A stretch of DNA of 64,000 nucleotides from Ornithinibacillus gellani (GTDB lineage: Bacteria; Bacillota; Bacilli; Bacillales; Amphibacillaceae), in contig NZ_QTSZ01000017.1 of NCBI RefSeq assembly GCF_003730295.1, positions 62,001-126,000 of the forward strand, written 5' to 3'. The notes beneath the pieces were generated by a model. That model searched no databases. It was not told the DNA's origin and saw only the letters and a list, made by a program, of their open reading frames with translations. Below, one piece after another: positions 57,216 to 64,000 of this stretch. Position 1 is the first letter of the stretch. Each line of letters begins with the position of its first letter. Made by a program: the position numbers and the translations under genes.

Positions 57216-57443
57216 TTACATAATATCAAGATAAATTCGCTTGGTTGCATCCGTTTTAGCTGCATAAACAACTGTACGAATGGCTTTGGCAATTCGCCCA
57301 TTTTTACCGATAACCTTACCAACATCTTCTTGATGGACGGCTAGATGATAGACGATCTTTGTATCCTCTTCGTTAACTGTCACAACAATGTCCTCTGGAT
57401 GATCGACGAGTGGTGTTACAATAGACTCAATTAGGGCTTTCAT
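57216..57443 (-). CDS. khpA: KH-domain RNA-binding protein KhpA (YlqC)
   Basis: A single KH domain of 75 residues with the GxxG loop in VGKVIGKNGRIAKAIRTVV. It pairs with KhpB/Jag in other Firmicutes to affect RNA and cell division. It lies 14 nt after rpsP. Confidence 0.96.
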   Translation of the reverse strand: MKALIESIVTPLVDHPEDIVVTVNEEDTKIVYHLAVHQEDVGKVIGKNGRIAKAIRTVVYAAKTDATKRIYLDIM

Positions 57444-57457
57444 GATATCACACTACT

Positions 57458-57730
57458 TTACTTTTGATTTTTCTGGTCGTGGAATTTTTTCATGATGCCT
57501 TCTTTAGAAAAAAGATTGCGAACTGTGTCACTTGGTTTTGCACCGTTAGCCATCCAGTTAAGAGCTTTTTCTTCATCTATTTTAACCTCTACTGGATTAA
57601 CTACTGGATTATATGTTCCAATTTGCTCGATGGAACGTCCGTCACGTGGTGAACGAGCGTCAGCCACAACAATACGGTAGAATGGATTTCTTTTGGAACC
57701 CATACGCTTTAAACGAATTTTAACAGCCAT
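57458..57730 (-). CDS. rpsP: 30S ribosomal protein S16
   Basis: A 90-residue S16 with the standard start [20 protein letters not shown] and [20 protein letters not shown] 57730 has GGAGGTG 8 nt upstream; the frame extends five codons more without support. Confidence 0.98.
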   Translation of the reverse strand: MAVKIRLKRMGSKRNPFYRIVVADARSPRDGRSIEQIGTYNPVVNPVEVKIDEEKALNWMANGAKPSDTVRNLFSKEGIMKKFHDQKNQK

Positions 57731-57768
57731 TTCTTGCACCTCCAATTAATTGTATTACACAAGTTTAG

Positions 57769-57797
57769 ATTCTAACAGATTTTTTATAGCCTGTAAA
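57769..57797 (-). promoter_or_regulatory. Sigma-A promoter of rpsP
   Basis: TTTACA (57797-57792), 17 bp, TAGAAT (57774-57769): each box matches 5 of 6 consensus bases. It gives rpsP-khpA-ylqD-rimM-trmD a start separate from ffh. Confidence 0.8.
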
Positions 57798-57808
57798 GTA
57801 TTTTTACA

Positions 57809-59152
57809 TTACATGAAAGGAAGCTTGAATCCTTTGCCTTTTTTCCCTTTTTGCATGTTTGTCATCTGCTTCATCACTTTTTTCATTTCTTCAAATTGCT
57901 TTAACAAACGATTGACCTGTGAAACGGTTGTACCAGAACCTTTGGCAATTCTTTTTTTACGACTGGCATTCATCAATCCTGGTTCCTGCCGTTCTGCCTT
58001 GGTCATGGATTGAATAATCGCTTCTACTTGACCAAGCTGACGTTCGTCAATCTGGGCATTTTTCAGCCCTTTCATTTTATTTGCACCTGGAATCATCGCC
58101 ATCAAGTCTTCCAGTGGTCCCATATTTCGAACCTGACCCATTTGCTCAAGAAAATCATCAAACGTAAATGACATGGTACGCATTTTTTCTTCCATTTCTT
58201 TTGCTTTTTTCTCATCTACGTTGGTTTGGGCTTTTTCAATTAATGTTAGAACGTCACCCATACCTAAAATTCGGGAAGCCATTCGATCTGGATGGAAGGG
58301 CTCAAGCTGGTCCAGTTTTTCACCCATACCAGCAAATTTGATTGGTTTATCTGTTACTGCTTTAATGGATAACGCTGCACCACCACGCGTATCTCCATCC
58401 AGCTTTGTCAAAACTACACCAGTAATATCAAGTTGGTCATTAAAGCTTTCAGCAACATTAACAGCATCTTGTCCTGTCATTGCATCAACAACGAGGAAGA
58501 TTTCATCTGGTTTTACTTTTTCTTTAATTTCTGTAAGCTCCTGCATTAAATCGCCATCTACATGCAATCGTCCTGCCGTATCCACAATGACATAATCCTG
58601 GTGATCTGCCTTTGCTTGTTCCACCGCTTTTTCTGCAATTTCAACTGGGTTTGCATCCGTTCCCATGGAAAATACAGGCATATTCAATTGCTGGCCAAGT
58701 GTTTCCAGTTGATTGATTGCCGCCGGACGATAGACGTCACAGGCTACTAGCATTGGCGTTCGATTGTGATTTTTTCGTAAGTGATTGGCAAGCTTACCAG
58801 AGGACGTTGTTTTACCTGCCCCTTGTAAACCGACCATCATAATGACAGTCGGAGGTCGGTCAGCAACAGCAATTCTGCTCTGCTCCCCCCCCATTAAAGC
58901 AGTCAACTCTTCTTTCACAACCTTAATAACCTGCTGACCAGGTGTAAGGCTCTCTAATACTTCCTGACCAATCGCACGTTCTTTAATTCGTTTAATTAAA
59001 TCTTTCACAACGCGAAAGTTAACATCCGCTTCCAGCAATGCAAGTCGTACCTCGCGAGCCATTGCATTGACATCTTGCTCTGTTACTTTACCTTTACCAG
59101 TAATTTTTTTAATTGTACTTTGTAAACGGTCGGCCAATCCTTCAAATGCCAT
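57809..59152 (-). CDS. ffh: Signal recognition particle GTPase Ffh
   Basis: SRP54 protein. The NG domain has VGLQGAGKTTSSGKLA near residue 107, VACDVYRPAAINQL, VDTAGR and TKLDGDTRGG. The C-terminal Met-rich M domain that binds SRP RNA and signal peptides ends MTNMQKGKKGKGFKLPFM. Length is 447 residues. It follows ylxM by 13 bp. Confidence 0.98.
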   Translation of the reverse strand: MAFEGLADRLQSTIKKITGKGKVTEQDVNAMAREVRLALLEADVNFRVVKDLIKRIKERAIGQEVLESLTPGQQVIKVVKEELTALMGGEQSRIAVADRPPTVIMMVGLQGAGKTTSSGKLANHLRKNHNRTPMLVACDVYRPAAINQLETLGQQLNMPVFSMGTDANPVEIAEKAVEQAKADHQDYVIVDTAGRLHVDGDLMQELTEIKEKVKPDEIFLVVDAMTGQDAVNVAESFNDQLDITGVVLTKLDGDTRGGAALSIKAVTDKPIKFAGMGEKLDQLEPFHPDRMASRILGMGDVLTLIEKAQTNVDEKKAKEMEEKMRTMSFTFDDFLEQMGQVRNMGPLEDLMAMIPGANKMKGLKNAQIDERQLGQVEAIIQSMTKAERQEPGLMNASRKKRIAKGSGTTVSQVNRLLKQFEEMKKVMKQMTNMQKGKKGKGFKLPFM

Positions 59153-59165
59153 AGAAGGTGTCCCC

Positions 59166-59492
59166 CTAATCCAATTCTTTTAATCGAGCAATTTCCGTGC
59201 CCAGTTTTTCAAAATTCTTTTCAGATAACGCCGTTTCCAGCTGATCCAATATCGCAATGCGCTTCTGAAACTTATCATATAAATGCAAGGTTTCCTCATA
59301 GGATTCAAGCATTGCTTCTGTACGTTTGATATTATCATAAACAGCCTGTCTGGATACTTGTGAAAGATCGGCTATTTCACCTAAGGAATAATCCTTCAAA
59401 TAATACATTTCCATATAATTCCGCTGTTTCGGGGTTAATAGTGCTTGATAAAAGTCAAGCAAATAATTCATCCGAATCGTTTTTTCGATCAT
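59166..59492 (-). CDS. ylxM: YlxM (UPF0122) SRP-associated DNA/RNA-binding protein
   Basis: A 108-residue protein with a sigma-region-4-like helix-turn-helix ([20 protein letters not shown]), preceding ffh as in most Firmicutes. The homologue in Streptococcus modulates SRP GTPase activity. Leads the ylxM-ffh operon. Confidence 0.95.
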   Translation of the reverse strand: MIEKTIRMNYLLDFYQALLTPKQRNYMEMYYLKDYSLGEIADLSQVSRQAVYDNIKRTEAMLESYEETLHLYDKFQKRIAILDQLETALSEKNFEKLGTEIARLKELD

Positions 59493-59534
59493 TTACCTCA
59501 CCCCTTGTTAAGTGAAAAACCTTTACAACTATCT

Positions 59535-59563
59535 ATAATAACGAAACTACACGCTTTTTTCAA
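59535..59563 (-). promoter_or_regulatory. Sigma-A promoter of ylxM-ffh
   Basis: TTGAAA (59563-59558), 17 bp, TATTAT (59540-59535), both 5 of 6. It lies just after the ftsY stop. Confidence 0.8.
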
Positions 59564-59604
59564 GCTGTTCTCCTGCTTTTCGTAACAGCGTTATACCAAT
59601 GAAA

Positions 59605-60603
59605 TTACTCCTCTGGTTCTTCCAATATGTCAGCAAACAAACCATATACAAACGCATGTGCATTAAAATGCTGCAAATCCTCAACCTTTTCACCGAGTCC
59701 AACATATTTTACCGGGATATTCATTTCATTGCGAATCGCAAGTACAATTCCACCTTTAGCAGTACCATCCAGCTTCGTTAATACGATACCGGAAACATTT
59801 GCAGCTTCTGAGAATGTTTTCGCTTGGCTTAAGGCATTTTGTCCTGTTGTCGCATCCAATACAAGAAGCACTTCATGAGGAGCACCTGGCACTTCCCGCT
59901 CAATTACGCGGTTAACTTTCGACAGCTCGTTCATTAAGTTTACTTTATTTTGCAATCGACCTGCTGTATCGCAAATGAGGATGTCTGCACCACGAGCTTT
60001 CGCTGATTTAATACCATCAAAGATAACAGCAGCAGGATCACTTCCTGCACCTTGTTTAATGACTTCCACGCCAGTCCGTTCGCCCCATACCTCCAACTGT
60101 TCAATTGCACCAGCACGGAATGTATCTCCAGCAGCTAGCACAACATGCTTTCCTTCTTGTTTTAGTTGATTGGCAAGCTTACCTATGGAAGTGGTCTTAC
60201 CAACTCCATTCACGCCGACAACGAGGATTACCGTCAAGCCCTCTTCTTGAATGTTCAATGCTTCAATTTCTTCAGCTTCTCCATCATAATAGATCTCTAC
60301 CAGCTTTTCAGAGATCACCTCTTTCATTTCTCCGGTATCCTTAATATTACGACGTTTCACTTCCATTTTTAATTCGTCAATTAAATCCATTACGGTTGTG
60401 ACACCAACATCTGCTGTTATTAAAACTTCTTCTAATTCTTCGAAAAAATCCTCATCTACACTCCGGTAACGAGCGATTAAATCATTGATTCTACCCGAAA
60501 AAGACTTGCGGGTTTTTTCCATACCTTTTTTATATTTATCCGAAACTTCTTCCGCCGACTCTGTCTTTGTAAAGCTCTGCTTCAGCTTCTTAAAAAAACT
60601 CAT
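59605..60603 (-). CDS. ftsY: SRP receptor FtsY
   Basis: GTPase receptor that docks SRP-ribosome complexes at the membrane. It has a short charged N-terminal A region, then the NG domain: VVGVNGVGKTTSIGKLANQL near residue 131, AAGDTFRAGAIEQL, CDTAGRLQNK, LTKLDGTAKGG. Length is 332 residues. It lies 14 bp after smc. Confidence 0.98.
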   Translation of the reverse strand: MSFFKKLKQSFTKTESAEEVSDKYKKGMEKTRKSFSGRINDLIARYRSVDEDFFEELEEVLITADVGVTTVMDLIDELKMEVKRRNIKDTGEMKEVISEKLVEIYYDGEAEEIEALNIQEEGLTVILVVGVNGVGKTTSIGKLANQLKQEGKHVVLAAGDTFRAGAIEQLEVWGERTGVEVIKQGAGSDPAAVIFDGIKSAKARGADILICDTAGRLQNKVNLMNELSKVNRVIEREVPGAPHEVLLVLDATTGQNALSQAKTFSEAANVSGIVLTKLDGTAKGGIVLAIRNEMNIPVKYVGLGEKVEDLQHFNAHAFVYGLFADILEEPEE

Positions 60604-60617
60604 ATTCTATTTTCCTC

Positions 60618-63600
60618 CTAAGATTCGATTAATTCTTTCGTATCCTCTAAGCGGACAGATACCAAACGGGAAACCCCAGATTCCTGCATGGTAACGCCGT
60701 ATAGAACATCCGCTTCCTCCATCGTTCCTTTACGATGTGTGATTACGATAAACTGTGTTTCTTTGCTGTGCATCCTGACATACTTTGCAAATCTAGCCAC
60801 ATTTGCTTCATCCAATGCAGCTTCTACTTCATCCAGCACACAAAATGGCACAGGTCGAACACGCAAAATGGCAAACAATAAAGAAATGGCTGTCAACGCT
60901 CTTTCCCCACCAGATAATAAACCAAGGTTTTGTAATTTTTTTCCTGGTGGCTGTGCAATGATATCGACTCCAGTCTCTAACATATTTTTAGGGTCTGTTA
61001 ATTTTAACGCTGCGTGTCCCCCACCAAATAACGCCTTAAATACAACGGAAAATTCTGCTTGAATTTGAGAGAAAGATGCCTCAAAAAGCTTTTCCATTTC
61101 CTCATCCATTTCAGAAATCACCGCAAACAAGGTTTGTTTCGCTTCTACTAAATCCTGTTTTTGTTCACTTAAAAATGTGTATCGTTCAGAAATACGGTCA
61201 TACTCATCAATGGCACCGATATTAACAGTGCCAAGTCGCTCTATCTGGGTTTTCAAATCTTTTACTGCGGTTTGCGCAGCAGTAAGGTCTTCTACCTTTT
61301 CATAGCTTTGCTGTGCACGCTCAAAGGTAATCATATATTCTGTTTGAAGATGGGAAAGTTTATTTTCTAAATCAACATCCAGTCGATTTGCTTTGACCTC
61401 TTTCTGCTGAATGGATTTTATCTTTTCTTGATGCTCTCGTCCTTCTTCCTTCAATTCACGTTCTGCATCTTGTAATAATTGTGTTCGCTTTTGGCGATCA
61501 CCACGTTGCTCTTGAATTTTAATCAATAATTGTTCTCGTCTATCGGTGTGTGATGCAATTTGCTCATCCATCGTTATCCCAGACTCTTGCTTTTCATGCA
61601 GCTCCTCTAATTCTTTCAATTCACCTGCTGCTTCTTCATACGATTGTCTTGCTTCCTCCAACCGTTTCATTTGACCAGCTGTTTTTTCTCTTTGGTATCG
61701 TTCCCGTTCTTCCTGCTCAGCAAGTGCGATTTCAGCCTGGTGTAAATGTTGCTGCAACTGCTGACGATTGTCTTTGAAGGCTTCCAAATCCTTCGTTCGC
61801 AGGTCTATCTGATGTTGAAGTTCTGCAAGACGGGCCTCTATTGCTGCCAAATCTTGCTGCAATTGTTCATCCCGCAATTCAAATGCCTTATCATCTTCAG
61901 CAAATTGCTGTTGATCCCGATCATAAAGTGTTAAATTTTCTTGTAAGACTTTAAGCTCTGTTTGTTGTGTAGTTTTTTCCGCACGGAGCTTTTGTAATAC
62001 AGTTTGTGTTTCAGCCATGTTTATTTCCAATTGTTTTACTTCATTTGCTTTATCTATTGCTTCACGTTTTAGTTGATTCACATTTTGCTCAAACGTTGCA
62101 GCACGTTGCTCGTAAGTAGCTAGTTTAGCAGTAATATCCTGTAAATCCTTTTCCCTTGTAAACAAAGATTGATTCGTCTTTTTTTGTGCTCCGCCGGTCA
62201 TGGCACCTCCAGGATTAACAACGTCTCCTTCTAATGTAACGACTCGATAACGTCGATTCAATAGCGCAGCAATCGCATTGGCGTCTTTTAAAGTCTTAGC
62301 AACTACGACATGTCCCATCACATGTTGGATTGCCTTCACATAGGAATTTTCTACATCGACTAAGGCTGCAGCAACACCAACATAACCATCATGCTGATCC
62401 ACTTGACGGATTAAATCAGCTGGGATGAATCGCGGCTGTAAGACATCCAATGGCAAAAAGGTTGCCCGTCCATTATTCGTTTGTTTCAACCATGTAATCG
62501 CTTCACGCGCAGCCTGTTCATGTTCCACCACGACGTGCTGTGCCTGACCACCCAATACCGTTTCAATCGCAGTAATATATTGTTTGGGTACCTGGATCAA
62601 ATCAATTATTGCACCGTGAATATTTGTAAGCTGCCCTTTTTTTCTAGCTTTTAAAACAGCTTTTACGCCATGAAAATACCCTTGATAATCAGCTTTCATT
62701 TCTTCCAGCATTTCTTTTCTGGATCTTAGTTTTTCAATATGCTGCAAGCCTTGATATAGTTTATGCTGGGATTCCTCTGCTCGTTTTCTATCTTGCTCAA
62801 GATCTGTTTTCAATTGGGTATAAGCAGCATTTTGCTCTGTAGCAACCTGTTCCGCTTTTTCTAGTTCACCCTTTGTTTTGGCAAGCTTTTCTTCCCAGGA
62901 TGATCGTTTTTTTAACAAGGAATGAAACTGGTCTGACTGATTGTTTTGTTTCACTTGCATTTGCTGCTTCTGTTGGTTTATCGACTGTCTTTCATTCCGC
63001 TTTGCTGCTTGTTCATTTAAGTATTCGATATAGTCCGATTTCATGTTTTCTATTTGCGCAGCGATATCATCCTGTCCTTCTTCCAGTTGTTCTTTCCATT
63101 GTAAAACCTTATTCTTGGTCGATTTCTTTTCCTTTTGCAATCCATTCAAAACTTCTTTTTCCGTTTGCAGTTGCAACTCCATTTGGGATATTTTTTCCGA
63201 CCATTCTATTTTTTGTGTTTCTAATTTTTCCTTGTTTTCGGCATAATGCTTCGTCCGTTCTAAAAGCAAACGTTTCTTCCCCTCAAACTGCTCTAATCGC
63301 TGTGTCGCCTCTAATAAATCTGCTTGCAAGACTTCGATTGCCTTATCTAACTGGTCCAATTCTGAACGTTCTTTTTCTAATTTCGATTCTGTATGCTGCA
63401 TCGCCGTTTTCAGTGCAATTTCCTGTTGTTTTTCTTGTTCCAAAAGATGTAATAATGACTGCCATTCTTCATGCAATGCTTCTATTTCAGTCACTAAACA
63501 GGAAATTTCATGGTCCTTTAAACGGCCCTTAAGCTCTACATATCGTTTTGCCTTCGCGGCTTGTTCTTCTAACGGTTCAATTTGTTGTTCAATTTCATGA

Positions 63601-64000
63601 ATGATATCATCCACGCGATTTAGATTTTCTTCTGTCTCCGCTAGTTTATATTCTGCTTTTCTTTTACGCTGTTTGTATTTTAAAACTCCTGCCGCCTCTT
63701 CAAATATCGTCCGTCGTTCCTCAGCTTTTGAGCTTAATATTTCTTCTACTTTTCCCTGACTTATAATTGAGAATGCTTCACGGCCTAAACCGGAATCCAT
63801 AAACAATTCAACAATATCTTTTAGGCGACAGGATTGCTTATTTATATAAAACTCACTATCACCAGAACGATAAACTCTTCTGGTAACACTAACCTCCTTA
63901 TAATCAAGCGGCAATGATTCAGAGGAATTATCTAAAACAAGTGTCACTTCAGCAACATTCAATGGTTTCCGTGTATCGCTGCCTTGAAAGATAATATCCT
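60618..64000 (-). CDS. smc: Chromosome segregation protein SMC (5' end outside the window)
   Basis: Condensin subunit. The frame is open to the right edge, where codons read DIIFQGSDTRKPLNVAEVT, matching SMC just downstream of the Walker A head half. The head with Walker A lies outside the window. What is seen is the first coiled coil, the hinge (TNIHGAIIDLIQ to VNPGGAMTGG), the returning coil, and the C-terminal head with signature LLSGGERALTAISLLFAIL and Walker B FCVLDEVEAALDEANV. At least 1127 residues are present. A TTG start at 63962 would be an artefact. Confidence 0.97.
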   Translation of the reverse strand, partial: DIIFQGSDTRKPLNVAEVTLVLDNSSESLPLDYKEVSVTRRVYRSGDSEFYINKQSCRLKDIVELFMDSGLGREAFSIISQGKVEEILSSKAEERRTIFEEAAGVLKYKQRKRKAEYKLAETEENLNRVDDIIHEIEQQIEPLEEQAAKAKRYVELKGRLKDHEISCLVTEIEALHEEWQSLLHLLEQEKQQEIALKTAMQHTESKLEKERSELDQLDKAIEVLQADLLEATQRLEQFEGKKRLLLERTKHYAENKEKLETQKIEWSEKISQMELQLQTEKEVLNGLQKEKKSTKNKVLQWKEQLEEGQDDIAAQIENMKSDYIEYLNEQAAKRNERQSINQQKQQMQVKQNNQSDQFHSLLKKRSSWEEKLAKTKGELEKAEQVATEQNAAYTQLKTDLEQDRKRAEESQHKLYQGLQHIEKLRSRKEMLEEMKADYQGYFHGVKAVLKARKKGQLTNIHGAIIDLIQVPKQYITAIETVLGGQAQHVVVEHEQAAREAITWLKQTNNGRATFLPLDVLQPRFIPADLIRQVDQHDGYVGVAAALVDVENSYVKAIQHVMGHVVVAKTLKDANAIAALLNRRYRVVTLEGDVVNPGGAMTGGAQKKTNQSLFTREKDLQDITAKLATYEQRAATFEQNVNQLKREAIDKANEVKQLEINMAETQTVLQKLRAEKTTQQTELKVLQENLTLYDRDQQQFAEDDKAFELRDEQLQQDLAAIEARLAELQHQIDLRTKDLEAFKDNRQQLQQHLHQAEIALAEQEERERYQREKTAGQMKRLEEARQSYEEAAGELKELEELHEKQESGITMDEQIASHTDRREQLLIKIQEQRGDRQKRTQLLQDAERELKEEGREHQEKIKSIQQKEVKANRLDVDLENKLSHLQTEYMITFERAQQSYEKVEDLTAAQTAVKDLKTQIERLGTVNIGAIDEYDRISERYTFLSEQKQDLVEAKQTLFAVISEMDEEMEKLFEASFSQIQAEFSVVFKALFGGGHAALKLTDPKNMLETGVDIIAQPPGKKLQNLGLLSGGERALTAISLLFAILRVRPVPFCVLDEVEAALDEANVARFAKYVRMHSKETQFIVITHRKGTMEEADVLYGVTMQESGVSRLVSVRLEDTKELIES

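Noticed and set aside
62873-63532. 219-codon plus-strand open frame inside smc
   Set aside because: It is antisense to the conserved SMC coiled coil, whose codon bias leaves the opposite strand open. It has no ribosome site and no recognisable domain.
1-64000. tRNA, rRNA, CRISPR array, prophage or toxin-antitoxin loci
   Set aside because: No cloverleaf, rRNA segment, regular repeat-spacer pattern or phage genes were seen when reading both strands.

Overview
The window is a long, nearly gap-free stretch of low-GC Firmicutes chromosome. Gene order and protein sequences match a Bacillaceae species; the proteins look closest to the Oceanobacillus/Virgibacillus/Lentibacillus type, but that is a judgement by eye and was not tested by a search. 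Every intact gene lies on the minus strand, so transcription runs from position 64000 towards 1. The only plus-strand coding trace is a decayed ABC-transporter ATPase.

In transcription order: (1) 64000-57200, smc (cut by the window edge), ftsY, ylxM, ffh, rpsP, khpA: protein targeting, chromosome condensation, ribosome. (2) 57120-50280, ylqD, rimM, trmD, rplS, lepB, rbgA, rnhB, and a pair resembling the C-terminal parts of FliK and FlhB (ylqG, ylqH). (3) 50150-40200, sucC, sucD, dprA, topA, an unknown 110-codon gene, a candidate small RNA, then xerC, hslV, hslU, codY. (4) 40200-39100, a gene-poor gap with the ABC relic, a bidirectional terminator and the upstream region of the flagellar operon. 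(5) 39102-12266, one giant fla/che operon of 34 genes: flgB, flgC, fliE to fliK, flgD, flgE, swrD, fliL, fliM, fliY, cheY, fliO to fliR, flhB, flhA, flhF, flhG, cheB, cheW, cheC, cheD, sigD, a FapA-family gene, a small unknown gene and swrB. (6) 12260-8940, rpsB, tsf, pyrH, frr. (7) 8940-5420, a 555-bp gap with a structured leader, then uppS, cdsA, rasP. (8) 5290-1, polC, followed by an ECF sigma factor and its likely anti-sigma factor.

The fla/che operon encodes the rod, MS ring, switch, export gate and ATPase, hook parts, the CheY/CheB/CheC/CheD/CheW signalling proteins and the late-gene sigma factor SigD. The ribosomal genes carry readable sigma-A promoters and leader hairpins of the kind used for autoregulation.

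Several departures from the Bacillus subtilis order stand out. cheA is missing between cheB and cheW. trmFO is missing between topA and xerC, where a strong promoter now drives a compact structured RNA candidate of about 107 nt. dxr and proS are missing around rasP. rimP-nusA does not follow polC directly; an ECF sigma operon does. swrD has its Shine-Dalgarno sequence separated from its AUG by a GC-rich hairpin, and two perfect tandem hairpins lie between tsf and pyrH. No tRNA, rRNA, CRISPR array, IS element or prophage was seen.
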